From Candidatus Methylomirabilota bacterium (GTDB lineage: Bacteria > Methylomirabilota > Methylomirabilia > Rokubacteriales > CSP1-6): 52,973 nt of DNA. The stretch covers positions 1 to 52,973 of the forward strand of contig DASTFB010000019.1 of the NCBI GenBank assembly GCA_035709005.1. The letters run 5' to 3'. This document shows, piece by piece, positions 1-7,754 of the stretch (position 1 is its first letter; every line of letters starts with the position of its first letter). The notes beneath the pieces are model-generated. The model was not told where the DNA came from and made no database searches. It was given only the letters and a program-made list of their open reading frames with translations. A program made the position numbers and the translations under genes.

Positions 1-498
1 TTCACCCGGTTCGAAGGGGTGTCGATCGACCCCAAGCCGGTGCAGCCGGGCGGCCCGCCGATCTGGATCGGCGGGCGGTCGGACGCCGCCCTGACGCGGG
101 CCGGGCGCCAGGGTGACGGGTGGGTGTCCTATGTCGTGACACCGGAGCGCTATGCCCAGAGCCTGGACAAGATCCGGGCCGCCGCCGCCGCCCACGGACG
201 CTCGCTCGACGGCTTCGCGACGGCGCATCTGACGTTCATCACGGTGGGGCGCGATTACGAGCGGGCTCGGGCGGGGTGGGTCGCCCGGCTCAGCAAGCGC
301 TACGCCCAGGACTTCGGACCGCTCGTCGACCGCTACGGGGTGGTCGGCACGCCCGCGCAGTGCATCGAGCGCCTGGAGGCGTTCCGGGCCGCCGGCTGCC
401 GCCACTTCCTCCTGAACCCGATCTGCGAGCCGCCCGAAGAGCGGGAGCAGCTGGAGACGATCGCCGCCGAGATCCTGCCGCGCTTCCGAAGAGACTGA
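1..498 (+). CDS. LLM-class (luciferase-like) flavin oxidoreductase, C-terminal part
   Basis: The reading frame is open from the first base of the window, so the gene starts upstream and only about 165 residues of the C-terminal part are seen. The segment with 'PPIWIGGRSDAAL' followed by 'GDGWV' is typical of the C-terminal half of bacterial-luciferase-like TIM-barrel monooxygenases that use FMN or F420. The frame then runs through a 'GTPAQCIERLEAFRAAGC' stretch, also usual for this family, where it precedes the last barrel strand. Substrate and cofactor cannot be assigned from this fragment. A GTG at 19 could be mistaken for a start, but it lies inside the conserved domain. Confidence 0.85.
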   Translation, partial: FTRFEGVSIDPKPVQPGGPPIWIGGRSDAALTRAGRQGDGWVSYVVTPERYAQSLDKIRAAAAAHGRSLDGFATAHLTFITVGRDYERARAGWVARLSKRYAQDFGPLVDRYGVVGTPAQCIERLEAFRAAGCRHFLLNPICEPPEEREQLETIAAEILPRFRRD

Positions 499-538
499 CG
501 TATCTCTTCGGGGGCGTTTCAGGCTCCGCCCCGCGGAC

Positions 539-544
539 TACAAT
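539..544 (+). promoter_or_regulatory. -10-like box TACAAT
   Basis: TACAAT lies 21 bases before the ATG at 566, with a GGAGG ribosome-binding site at 551-555. No good -35 box is visible. A GC stem (GGGGCG 511-516 with CGCCCC 527-532) precedes it and may end transcription of the upstream oxidoreductase gene. Confidence 0.4.
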
Positions 545-565
545 GGGCGTGGGAGGCCAGGCGGC

Positions 566-916
566 ATGGGGCAGTTCTTTGTGCCTGTTCGGCTCACCGG
601 GCCGACCGGGCGCACCGAGCAGGTCGAGTTGCTCGTCGACACGGGCGCTACGCTCGTGGTTCTGCCGCGTGACCTGGCCGGCCGGCTCGAAGTCGCCGTT
701 CACCGAATGCAGCCGATCATCGTCGCCGGCGGGACCGAGGCGACGTGGCCAGTCGGCGAAATCCGGATAGCCATCGACGGGCGTGAAGTCACCACGCCGT
801 GCTTCATCGCTCCGGATGGTCCCGCGCTGCTCGGCGCGGTCGCTCTCGAGAGCCTCTTTTTCGCCGTCGACCCCGTCGCCAAGCGGCTCGTTCCGACCCG
901 GGGCCTGGTGGTCTGA
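566..916 (+). CDS. retropepsin-like aspartic protease (clan AA)
   Basis: A 116-residue protein with a single catalytic triad motif, 'LLVDTGATLVVLP' (Asp25-Thr-Gly), and a C-terminal 'LLGAVALESL' hydrophobic glycine segment followed by 'VDPVAKRLVP'. This is the layout of small bacterial retropepsin-like proteases. With one Asp-Thr-Gly per chain, such proteins work as homodimers. There is no signal peptide or membrane segment, so it is probably cytoplasmic. The ATG at 566 is preceded by GGAGG. The gene ends 9 bases before the ThDP enzyme gene, so the two may be co-transcribed. The target is unknown. Confidence 0.75.
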   Translation: MGQFFVPVRLTGPTGRTEQVELLVDTGATLVVLPRDLAGRLEVAVHRMQPIIVAGGTEATWPVGEIRIAIDGREVTTPCFIAPDGPALLGAVALESLFFAVDPVAKRLVPTRGLVV

Positions 917-925
917 GGACCACGC

Positions 926-2578
926 ATGGCCGAGCCGACGGGCGGCGAGCTGGTCGCGAGGGTCCTCGAGCGGGCCGGCGTGGGGCACGTCTTCACCCTG
1001 TGCGGCGGACACGTGCTGCCCATCTACGACGGCTGCCTCGGCGAAGGCATCCGGGTGATCGATATGCGGCACGAGCAGGCCGCCGCCCATGCCGCCGACG
1101 CCTACGCGAGGCTCACCCGCAACATCGGCGCGGCCGTCGTGACGGCCGGGCCCGGGGTGACGGACGCCGTCACCGGGGTGGCCAACGCGCAGTCGGCCCG
1201 GAGCCCGCTGCTGCTCATCGGAGGCGCCGCCCCACTCGGGCTGCGGGGCCAGGGCGCCCTGCAGGAGATGGAGCAGGTCGCGCTCCTGCGGCCCATCACC
1301 AAGGGGGCGTGGTCGGTGACCGACACCCGGCAGATCCCGGAGGTGCTGACGGCGGCGATCCGGACGGCGCTCACGGGTCGACCAGGTCCGGTCTTCGTCG
1401 AGATACCGGTCGATCTGCTCATGAACCGCGTCGAGGATCGCCTGGCGCCCATCCCCGCGGGCTCGGTGCACCGGTCGGCGACGCCTCCGGATCCCGACCT
1501 GGTGGTCCGTCTCGCCCACCTGCTCGCGAGCGCGCAGCGTCCGGTGGTGATCGCCGGCGGCGGCGTGTGGTGGGACGAGGCGGCCAAGAGCCTGACGGTC
1601 TTCGCGGAGGCGGCCGGGGCTCCCGTCTTCATGAACGGCGCGGGCCGCGGGTGCCTGGCCTGGGACCACCCGCTGGCCTTTCCCCAGGCGAGGGGCTGGG
1701 CTCTGGCCAATGCTGATTTCGTCCTCGTCCTGGGCACGCCTCTGGACTTCCGACTGGGCTACGGTCGCTCACCGACGTTTGCCGAGGACGCGACCGTCGC
1801 CATGATCGACTGCGACCCGGCCGAGCTGGGACGCAACCGTCTCCTGCAGGTGGGGCTGTCCGCGCACATCGGGCGCGCCCTCGAGGCGCTGACCGACGCG
1901 CTACCGGCGGCGCTCGCCGGGCGGTGGGAGGGGTGGCGCCGGCAGGTCGCCGGCAAGGAGCGCGAGGGCCGGGACCGCCTGGCCGCCCTGTGCGCCTCCG
2001 ACCAGGTGCCGGTGTCGCACTACCGCTGGGCGGCGGAGATCGCTCGCGTGGTGACGCCGGAGACCATCGTGATCGGCGACGGCGGCGACGTCGTCGGCTG
2101 CGCGGCGAAGGTCGTGGCGCTGTCCCGTCCCGGGCAATGGCTCGACCCCGGCCCGTTCGGGTGCCTGGGTGTCGGCCCCTCGTTCGCCATCGCGGCCAAG
2201 CTGCTTCACCCCGATCAGCGCGTGCTCCTGGTCGCCGGCGACGGCGCCTTTGGTCTGAATGGCATGGAGATGGAGACGGCGGTGCGCTTCGGGCTGCCGA
2301 TCACCTGCATCGTGGGGAACGACGGCGGCTGGGGACAGATCCGGAATCCCCAGCTGGCCTTTTTCGGTGAGGCCCGGGCCGTGGCGACCTCGCTCCCCGT
2401 CACGCGCTACGACCTGATGGTGGAGGCCCTGGGGGGGCGGGGCGTCCTGGTCAGCGATCCCCGGCAGATCGCGCCGGCGCTGGAGCGCGCGCTGGCCTCC
2501 GATGACGTCTGGTGCGTCAACGTGCCGCTCGATCCGGCCGCCTATCGCCGAACGGGCCAGGTCTCGATGGCCATCTGA
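926..2578 (+). CDS. thiamine-diphosphate enzyme, 2-hydroxyacyl-CoA lyase 2 / acetolactate-synthase-like
   Basis: A 550-residue three-domain ThDP enzyme. The N-terminal Pyr domain carries the catalytic Glu50 in 'MRHEQAAAHAADAYARLT' and the family segment 'VTAGPGV'. The C-terminal PP domain has the Mg/ThDP motif 'GDGAFGLNGMEMETA' and then 'VGNDGGWGQ'. The stretch 'GQGALQEMEQVALLRPITK' resembles mammalian ILVBL/HACL2 more than biosynthetic acetolactate synthase. I therefore infer cleavage or ligation of 2-hydroxyacyl-CoA or 2-oxoacid compounds rather than branched-chain amino acid synthesis. No regulatory-subunit gene (ilvH) lies next to it. The ATG at 926 has GAGG 7-10 bases upstream. The exact substrate is not determined. 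Confidence 0.8.
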   Translation: MAEPTGGELVARVLERAGVGHVFTLCGGHVLPIYDGCLGEGIRVIDMRHEQAAAHAADAYARLTRNIGAAVVTAGPGVTDAVTGVANAQSARSPLLLIGGAAPLGLRGQGALQEMEQVALLRPITKGAWSVTDTRQIPEVLTAAIRTALTGRPGPVFVEIPVDLLMNRVEDRLAPIPAGSVHRSATPPDPDLVVRLAHLLASAQRPVVIAGGGVWWDEAAKSLTVFAEAAGAPVFMNGAGRGCLAWDHPLAFPQARGWALANADFVLVLGTPLDFRLGYGRSPTFAEDATVAMIDCDPAELGRNRLLQVGLSAHIGRALEALTDALPAALAGRWEGWRRQVAGKEREGRDRLAALCASDQVPVSHYRWAAEIARVVTPETIVIGDGGDVVGCAAKVVALSRPGQWLDPGPFGCLGVGPSFAIAAKLLHPDQRVLLVAGDGAFGLNGMEMETAVRFGLPITCIVGNDGGWGQIRNPQLAFFGEARAVATSLPVTRYDLMVEALGGRGVLVSDPRQIAPALERALASDDVWCVNVPLDPAAYRRTGQVSMAI

Positions 2579-2594
2579 CGCCGGAAGCGGAGCG

Positions 2595-2855
2595 CTAGTC
2601 CGTCGCCGGTGCTTCCGGGGAATCGAGCGACCCGGGGTCGAGCCGCGAGGTGAGCGACTGCAGCTCACTCTCGACTTCGCGGAGGCGACCCGCCAGCCGG
2701 TCACGCTCGTCTCGCAAAGAACGGGCCAGCGTGACGACCGCCTCGATCAACAGCCGTTCGCGATCGTCGAAGGCGGCGTTGCCGCTCTCGGTCTGGCCCG
2801 GGTCCGCGGGCTTCGTCCATCGCGCCTGTTGTCTCACGCCGGACTGGCTGAGCAA
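2595..2855 (-). CDS. small coiled-coil protein, hypothetical
   Basis: An 86-residue frame whose middle (about residues 28-72, 'LIEAVVTLARSLRDERDRL' and onward) has heptad-like spacing of Leu/Val with many Arg and Glu, as in a short coiled coil. The tail is acidic and Pro-rich. Codon third positions are GC-rich like neighbouring genes, which supports it being real. The start is uncertain: TTG at 2855 or GTG at 2837, and neither has a clear Shine-Dalgarno sequence. It is convergent with the ThDP enzyme gene and divergent from the FmdB gene. No known family was recognised. Confidence 0.5.
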   Translation of the reverse strand: MLSQSGVRQQARWTKPADPGQTESGNAAFDDRERLLIEAVVTLARSLRDERDRLAGRLREVESELQSLTSRLDPGSLDSPEAPATD

Positions 2856-2902
2856 GAAGGGTGCCCGGGGTCAAACCTCTGACAGGACAGGGCGAATCGC
2901 TC

Positions 2903-2930
2903 CGCCGGTGTACATCGATTGACACCGGCG
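2903..2930. promoter_or_regulatory. 9-bp perfect inverted repeat, possible operator
   Basis: CGCCGGTGT (2903-2911) and ACACCGGCG (2922-2930) are perfect inverted repeats separated by 10 bases. The right arm overlaps a TTGACA hexamer (2919-2924). The site lies between the minus-strand coiled-coil gene and the plus-strand FmdB gene, which suits an operator or a small hairpin terminator. Confidence 0.35.
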
Positions 2931-2984
2931 AGTCAGAGTGTCGGGCATCGAGACACTTCCCGCTGGTGCTAAGATTGCCTTCGC

Positions 2985-3365
2985 ATGCCGATCTACGAAT
3001 ACGAGTGTCGGGACTGTCGTCGGGTGGTGAGCCTGCTCGTGCTCCGACCCAGTAGTGCGACCGCTCCAAGCTGCCCTCGCTGCGGAGGCTCCGCTCTGAC
3101 CCGCCTGATGTCGCGCTTCGCCAGCCCCAAGTCCGAAGAGGCCCGCATGGAGGCCATGGCCGATGCGGCCAGCTTCGGCGACCTCGACGAGAACGATCCG
3201 GCGAGCGTGGCCCGCCTCATGAAGCGCATGGGGCGGGAGATGGGAGAAGACCTCGGCGACGACTTCGAGGAGGCCGTCGACGAAGCGATGGAGGAGTCGG
3301 AGCACGCCGACTCCGCCGACGAGTCCCCGGCAGCGACCGACTCCGTCTCGACCGACGACGCGTGA
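2985..3365 (+). CDS. FmdB-family zinc-ribbon protein
   Basis: A 126-residue protein that starts 'MPIYEYECRDC' and continues to 'CPRCGG', giving the CxxC...CxxC zinc ribbon of the FmdB regulatory-protein family. The C-terminal two thirds are acidic (many Glu and Asp, 'EDLGDDFEEAVDEAMEESEH') and probably disordered. The family's role is poorly defined: it was named for regulation of formamidase and may bind nucleic acid. A TAAGAT -10-like box (2970-2975) ends 9 bases before the ATG, so the transcript may have almost no leader. The stop overlaps the next gene's GTG start, which suggests coupling to the acyltransferase and glycosyltransferase. Confidence 0.85.
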   Translation: MPIYEYECRDCRRVVSLLVLRPSSATAPSCPRCGGSALTRLMSRFASPKSEEARMEAMADAASFGDLDENDPASVARLMKRMGREMGEDLGDDFEEAVDEAMEESEHADSADESPAATDSVSTDDA

Positions 3366-4360
3366 AGGTCCTCTCTCATCCCGGCTTCGACGGCGTCGGG
3401 GCGACCGCGTGGTCGCGCCTGCATGCCGGCAGCCGCCTGCGCTCGCCGTTCCTGACCTGGGCCTGGCAGACGGAGTGGGCGCGCGCGTTCGCTCCGGGCC
3501 GGCCGCTCGAGATCTGGCGCGTCGAGGACACTGACGGCCTGGTGGCCGTGCTGCCCCTGTGGGAGCGCGCGCCCGGCGTGCGGGAGCTGATCGGCGGCGC
3601 CGACATCTCGGACTACCTGGATCTGCTGGCCGCGGCCGGACGGGAAGAGGAGGCGTGGACGGCGCTGCTCGGCGCGCGGGCGGCGGCGCCGGTGACCTGG
3701 GAGCTGCACGCCGTGCCGGCGGCGTCCCCGACGGTGGGCGCGCTCCCCACGCTGGCGGCGGCGTTCGGGCTCCAGGCGGCGGTCGCGGTCGAGGAACGCT
3801 GCCCGGTGATCACGCTGCCCGGGTCGTGGGAGGCCTACCTGGAAGGCCTGACGAGCAAGCAGCGGCACGAGCTGACGCGAAAGATGCGGCGCCTGGCCCG
3901 GGAGGCGCCGGACGCCCACGTGACCCGGCTCGCCAGGCGGGACGAGATCGAGCTTCGCCTGGGTGACTTCCTGGACCTGCACCGGCGAGCCCGCACCGGC
4001 AAGGCGAAGTTCATGGACGCCCGCATGGAGGCCTTCTTCCGCCGGATCGTGGCGGCGTTCGGCGAGCTGGACATGGTCCGCCTGTGGCTGCTCGACAGCG
4101 CGGGCGGGCCGCTGGCCACCTTCCTCGTCCTCGAGTGGGACGAGACGGTCGGCGTCTACAATTCCGGCTTTCATCCCGAGCGCGCGTCGCTAGCCCCGGG
4201 GCTGGTCCTGCTGGGGCACATGGTCCGCGACGCCATCGCCCGCGGCAAGCGCCGCTTCGATTTCCTGCGCGGCGAGGAGCGGTACAAGTACGATTTCGGT
4301 CCGACGCCCGAGGACGTCTACCGCGTGGCCCTGGCGCCGGTCGGAGGCGCCCATGCCTGA
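3362..4360 (+). CDS. GNAT-fold acyltransferase, CelD/BcsL (FemAB-like) family
   Basis: A 332-residue protein with 'SPFLTWAWQTEWARAF' near residue 30 and, in the second half, a GNAT-like acyltransferase domain with 'LTSKQRHELTRKMRRL' and 'FDFLRGEERYKYDFG'. The last motif is characteristic of the CelD/BcsL family, whose members are often found with polysaccharide genes. It starts at GTG 3362, overlapping the FmdB stop, and its own end overlaps the glycosyltransferase start. I infer transfer of an acyl or aminoacyl group to a cell-surface glycan or glycolipid made with the neighbouring glycosyltransferase. The substrate is unknown. Confidence 0.75.
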   Translation: MKVLSHPGFDGVGATAWSRLHAGSRLRSPFLTWAWQTEWARAFAPGRPLEIWRVEDTDGLVAVLPLWERAPGVRELIGGADISDYLDLLAAAGREEEAWTALLGARAAAPVTWELHAVPAASPTVGALPTLAAAFGLQAAVAVEERCPVITLPGSWEAYLEGLTSKQRHELTRKMRRLAREAPDAHVTRLARRDEIELRLGDFLDLHRRARTGKAKFMDARMEAFFRRIVAAFGELDMVRLWLLDSAGGPLATFLVLEWDETVGVYNSGFHPERASLAPGLVLLGHMVRDAIARGKRRFDFLRGEERYKYDFGPTPEDVYRVALAPVGGAHA

Positions 4361-5612
4361 GACGATCCGCGTGGCCATGTTGAGCGTGCACACCTGCCCC
4401 CTGGCGGCGCTGGGCGGCAAGGAGACGGGCGGCATGAACGTCTACGTGCGCGAGCTGAGCCGCGCGCTGGGACGCATGGGCCTGGAGGTGGACGTCTACA
4501 CCCGCTCGCAGAACCCGGACATCCCGCGGGTCGTGCCGATGGGGGAGGGGGCCCGGGTCATCCACGTGGCGGCGGGCCCCGAGGCTCCGCTGTCGCGGCC
4601 GGTGGTCCACCGGCACCTCGAGGAGTTCCGCGAGGGGGTCGAGAGCTGGCGCATCGCCCGGGGCGTGGACTACGACCTCATCCACGCGCACTACTGGCTG
4701 TCCGGGGCCGTGGCCCTGGCGCTGCGGGAGCGGTGGGCCGTCCCGGTCGTCCAGATGTTCCACACGCTGGCCCGCCTGAAGAACGACGCCGCGCGCACGT
4801 CCCAGGAGCGAGAGCCGGAGCTCCGGCTCGCCGAGGAGGCGCGTATTCTGAAATCCGCCGACCGGATCGTGGCGGCCGCCCCCGCGGAGGCCGAATACCT
4901 CGCCCGCTACGGCGCCGTGGACCGCAGGCGGATCGCGGTGGTCCCGTGTGGCGTGGACACCGAGCTCTTCCGCCCGGGAGCGCAGATCGAGGCCCGGGCG
5001 GCGCTGGACCTGTCCCCCGGACCGGTGATCCTCTACGTGGGCCGGATCGCGCCGGTGAAGGGGCTGGACACCTTGCTCGATGCCGTGGCGCGCCTGCGCG
5101 ATCGCGGGCGCGCCGTGCAGCTCCTCATCGTGGGCGGTGACGCGGACGAGCCGCTGGATGGCCACGAGGCCGCGCTGCGCCACCGGGCCGAGCGGCTGCG
5201 GGTCGGTGATCGCGTGCGCTTCGTCGGCGCCCGGACCCAGCCCGTGCTCCGCACGTATTACGTGGCCGCGGACGTCACCGTGCTGCCCTCCTACTACGAG
5301 TCGTTCGGCATGGTGGCGCTGGAGGCGATGGCCTGCGCCAGCCCGGTGATCGCCTCCCGCGTGGGCGGGCTGGTGACCACCGTGCGGGACGGCGTCACCG
5401 GCTATCTCGTCGCCGACGGTGACGCCGATGCCCTGGCCGGCCGGATCGACGCCGTGCTGGGCGACGCCGATCTGCGCTGGCGCCTGGGCCACGAGGGCGT
5501 CCGGTGGGCGGCGCGGCATCGCTGGGCCTGCATCGCCGAGGCGATCTGTCGTGAGTACGCGCGCCTCGAGCCGCGGGCCGGCGCCCATCTCGACGCGGCG
5601 CACTGCGCGTAG
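4353..5612 (+). CDS. GT4-family glycosyltransferase (GT-B fold)
   Basis: A 419-residue GT-B protein. The N-terminal part has 'KETGGMNVYVRELSRAL', the glycine-rich acceptor-side loop seen in MshA and sucrose-phosphate-synthase-like enzymes. The C-terminal domain has 'LYVGRIAPVKGLDTLLDAV' and the nucleotide-sugar motif 'ESFGMVALEAMACASPVIAS' (Glu-x7-Glu type). It is cytoplasmic, with no transmembrane helix. Similarity to MshA does not prove mycothiol synthesis, because no mshB, mshC or mshD is in the window. The start overlaps the acyltransferase end by 8 bases, so the two probably act in one glycan or glycolipid pathway. Confidence 0.85.
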   Translation: MPETIRVAMLSVHTCPLAALGGKETGGMNVYVRELSRALGRMGLEVDVYTRSQNPDIPRVVPMGEGARVIHVAAGPEAPLSRPVVHRHLEEFREGVESWRIARGVDYDLIHAHYWLSGAVALALRERWAVPVVQMFHTLARLKNDAARTSQEREPELRLAEEARILKSADRIVAAAPAEAEYLARYGAVDRRRIAVVPCGVDTELFRPGAQIEARAALDLSPGPVILYVGRIAPVKGLDTLLDAVARLRDRGRAVQLLIVGGDADEPLDGHEAALRHRAERLRVGDRVRFVGARTQPVLRTYYVAADVTVLPSYYESFGMVALEAMACASPVIASRVGGLVTTVRDGVTGYLVADGDADALAGRIDAVLGDADLRWRLGHEGVRWAARHRWACIAEAICREYARLEPRAGAHLDAAHCA

Positions 5613-5636
5613 TCCGGCGCTGTCCCGATGTCGTGA

Positions 5637-5642
5637 TAAACT
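5637..5642 (+). promoter_or_regulatory. -10-like box TAAACT before oppD-type gene
   Basis: TAAACT ends 9 bases before the GTG start at 5652. There is no Shine-Dalgarno sequence, which fits a leaderless or nearly leaderless transcript. No -35 box is evident. Confidence 0.4.
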
Positions 5643-5651
5643 CGCGCGGAA

Positions 5652-6644
5652 GTGGCGAAACTGCTCGACGTTCGCTCCCTGACGACCCAGTTCTTCACCA
5701 GCGCCGGTATCGTCCGCGCCGTCGACGGCGTGTCGTGGGACGTCGACGAAGGCGAGACGGTGGCCCTCGTGGGCGAGTCCGGCTGCGGCAAGAGCGTCAG
5801 TGCCCTGAGCATCATGCGGCTGGTGAGCGAGCCTGCCGGGCGGATCGTGTCCGGGGAGATCCTCTTCAAGGGCCGGAACCTCCTGGCCCTCTCGGACGAG
5901 GACATGCGGCACATCCGCGGCCGCGAGATCGCCATGATCTTCCAGGAGCCGATGACCTCGCTGAATCCGGTCCTCACGGTGGGCCGCCAGGTCACCGAAG
6001 GGCTCGAGATCCACCTGGGCATGACGCCGGCAGCCGCCCAGCAGCGCGCGGTGGAACTGCTGGCCATGGTCGGCATTCCGGATTCGGCCCGCCGCCTCCG
6101 CCAGTATCCGCACCAGTTCAGCGGCGGCATGCGCCAGCGGATCATGATCGCCATGGCGCTGGCGTGCAACCCGGCGCTCATCCTGGCCGACGAGCCCACG
6201 ACGGCGCTGGACGTCACCATCCAGGCCCAGATTCTGGAATTGATGAAGGAGCTCTCGCGGCGGCTCGGGGTCGCCATGCTGGTGATCACCCACAACCTGG
6301 GCGTGGTGGCCCGCTACGCCGATCGGGTCAACGTGATGTACGCGGGGCGGATCATCGAGCGGGCCAGCGCGCGCGAGCTCTACGCCAACCCCCGCCATCC
6401 CTACACGCTCGGGCTCCTGCGCTCGGTTCCGCGTCTGGACGAGCCCCGGCGCGAGCGGCTGGCGCCCATCGAGGGACAGCCGCCCGACCTCACCCGGCTG
6501 CCTTCCGGCTGCGCTTTCGCGAGCCGCTGCGTGTTCCAGGTGGAGCGGTGTCTGCGCGAGGTTCCGCCCCTGCGCCCCCTTGGTGCCGACAGTCATGTCA
6601 GCGCCTGCTGGGAGGCCGAGCGAGTGAAAGCCCATGCGCACTGA
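5652..6644 (+). CDS. peptide ABC transporter ATP-binding protein (DppD/OppD)
   Basis: A 330-residue ATPase with Walker A 'GESGCGKS' (41-48), Q-loop '[17 protein letters not shown]', signature 'FSGGMRQR' (about 156-163), Walker B '[12 protein letters not shown]' and H-loop 'VITHNLGV'. The C-terminal extension with '[15 protein letters not shown]' is the oligopeptide-transporter domain found only in Opp/Dpp-type ATPases. It pairs with the following ATPase and energises uptake through the two permeases at 9.4-11.3 kb. The GTG start at 5652 is supported by the conserved N-terminus '[11 protein letters not shown]'. Substrate class (di/oligopeptide, nickel or other) cannot be fixed from the ATPase. 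Confidence 0.93.
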   Translation: MAKLLDVRSLTTQFFTSAGIVRAVDGVSWDVDEGETVALVGESGCGKSVSALSIMRLVSEPAGRIVSGEILFKGRNLLALSDEDMRHIRGREIAMIFQEPMTSLNPVLTVGRQVTEGLEIHLGMTPAAAQQRAVELLAMVGIPDSARRLRQYPHQFSGGMRQRIMIAMALACNPALILADEPTTALDVTIQAQILELMKELSRRLGVAMLVITHNLGVVARYADRVNVMYAGRIIERASARELYANPRHPYTLGLLRSVPRLDEPRRERLAPIEGQPPDLTRLPSGCAFASRCVFQVERCLREVPPLRPLGADSHVSACWEAERVKAHAH

Positions 6645-7656
6645 GGCCCCGACGGCGGTGACCGGGCGAGCGCCCACCGCGGGCCCCGAGGTGCTCCTGG
6701 AGGTCCGCGATCTGGTCAAGCACTTCCCGGTCGGGGGTGGGGTCTTCACCGGTCCGCGGGCGGTGGTGCGTGCCGTCGATGGGGTGAGCTTCACGATCCG
6801 GCGTGGCGAGACGCTCGGCCTGGTGGGGGAGTCCGGGTGTGGCAAGACCACCACGGGACGCTGCATCCTGCGGCTGGAACGGCCCACGAGCGGCAGCGTC
6901 CTGTTCGAGGGGCGAGACCTCACGACGGCCGACGAGCAGGAGCTGCGGGGCATGCGCCGCAGGATCCAGGTGATCTTCCAGGATCCCTACAGCTCGCTGA
7001 ATCCCCGCATGACCGTGGGGCAGATCATCGCCGAGCCCCTGGCCGTTCACGGGATCGTTCCCAGCGCCCCCGCCCGCCGCGCCCGGGTCACCGAGCTGCT
7101 GCGCCGGGTGGGGCTCCTGCCCCAGCACGCCAGCCGCTATCCGCACGAGCTGTCGGGTGGGCAGCGCCAGCGGGTGGGGATCGCCCGCGCCCTGGCCATG
7201 GAGCCCGCGCTCATCGTCTGCGACGAGCCGGTCTCCGCGCTGGACGTCTCGATCCAGGCCCAGATCATCAATTTGCTGGAGGACCTGCAGGCGGACTTCG
7301 GCCTCACGTATCTCTTCATCGCCCACGACCTGGCGGTCGTGAGGCACATCTCGGATCGGGTCGCCGTGATGTACCTGGGCAAGATCGTCGAGCTGGCCGA
7401 CCGCAAGGCCCTCTACGAGGACCCGCTGCACCCTTACACGAAGGCCCTGCTGGCCGCCGTGCCGATCCCCGACCCCGAGCTGGAGGCCCGCCGCGCCCGG
7501 GTGGTGCTGAGGGGTGAGGTCCCGAGCCCGCTCAATCCCCCGTCAGGCTGTGTCTTTCACCCCCGCTGCCCGATCGCCATCGACCGGTGCCGGGGCGAAG
7601 TTCCCGCCCTCCGCGAAGTCAGGCCGGGCCACTGGGCCGCCTGTATCCTGGCTTGA
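6634..7656 (+). CDS. peptide ABC transporter ATP-binding protein (DppF/OppF)
   Basis: A 340-residue partner ATPase. It has Walker A 'GESGCGKTT', Q-loop '[17 protein letters not shown]', signature '[15 protein letters not shown]', Walker B '[12 protein letters not shown]', H-loop 'FIAHDLAVV' and the C-terminal 'GCVFHPRCP' oligopeptide-type domain. The ATG lies inside the end of the preceding gene (11-base overlap), so translation is coupled. The stop codon overlaps the -35 box of the promoter for the binding-protein gene, so the receptor can be transcribed separately and more strongly than the ATPases. Confidence 0.93.
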   Translation: MRTEAPTAVTGRAPTAGPEVLLEVRDLVKHFPVGGGVFTGPRAVVRAVDGVSFTIRRGETLGLVGESGCGKTTTGRCILRLERPTSGSVLFEGRDLTTADEQELRGMRRRIQVIFQDPYSSLNPRMTVGQIIAEPLAVHGIVPSAPARRARVTELLRRVGLLPQHASRYPHELSGGQRQRVGIARALAMEPALIVCDEPVSALDVSIQAQIINLLEDLQADFGLTYLFIAHDLAVVRHISDRVAVMYLGKIVELADRKALYEDPLHPYTKALLAAVPIPDPELEARRARVVLRGEVPSPLNPPSGCVFHPRCPIAIDRCRGEVPALREVRPGHWAACILA

Positions 7657-7681
7657 CAGGTCGGCGCACGCTCTTTAAGGT
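7653..7681 (+). promoter_or_regulatory. sigma70-type promoter of the binding-protein gene
   Basis: TTGACA (7653-7658), a 17-base spacer and TAAGGT (7676-7681). The predicted start near 7688 leaves a leader of about 65 bases that ends in a strong ribosome-binding site (GGAGGTGA from 7743) before the ATG at 7755. Confidence 0.65.
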
Positions 7682-7754
7682 GGCTGGAACCTAAAGGGTT
7701 GCGAAACTTTCTGCCGTCGCTGCGGTTTTCAATCGAAACACCTGGAGGTGACTG

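Noticed and set aside
4353-5612. Assignment of the glycosyltransferase as MshA (mycothiol synthesis)
   Set aside because: The glycine-rich N-terminal motif is shared by many GT4 enzymes and no other mycothiol gene is present in the window.
4011-6953. A 980-codon open frame on the minus strand
   Set aside because: It lies antisense to the acyltransferase, glycosyltransferase and both peptide-transporter ATPase genes, which have full sets of motifs. The translation is His/Arg/Pro/Gln-rich with no domain, as expected for a shadow frame in GC-rich DNA.
7676-7754. Riboswitch in the leader of the peptide-binding-protein gene
   Set aside because: The leader is only about 65 bases and shows just short complementary runs (AACC with GGTT); no known riboswitch core was recognised.
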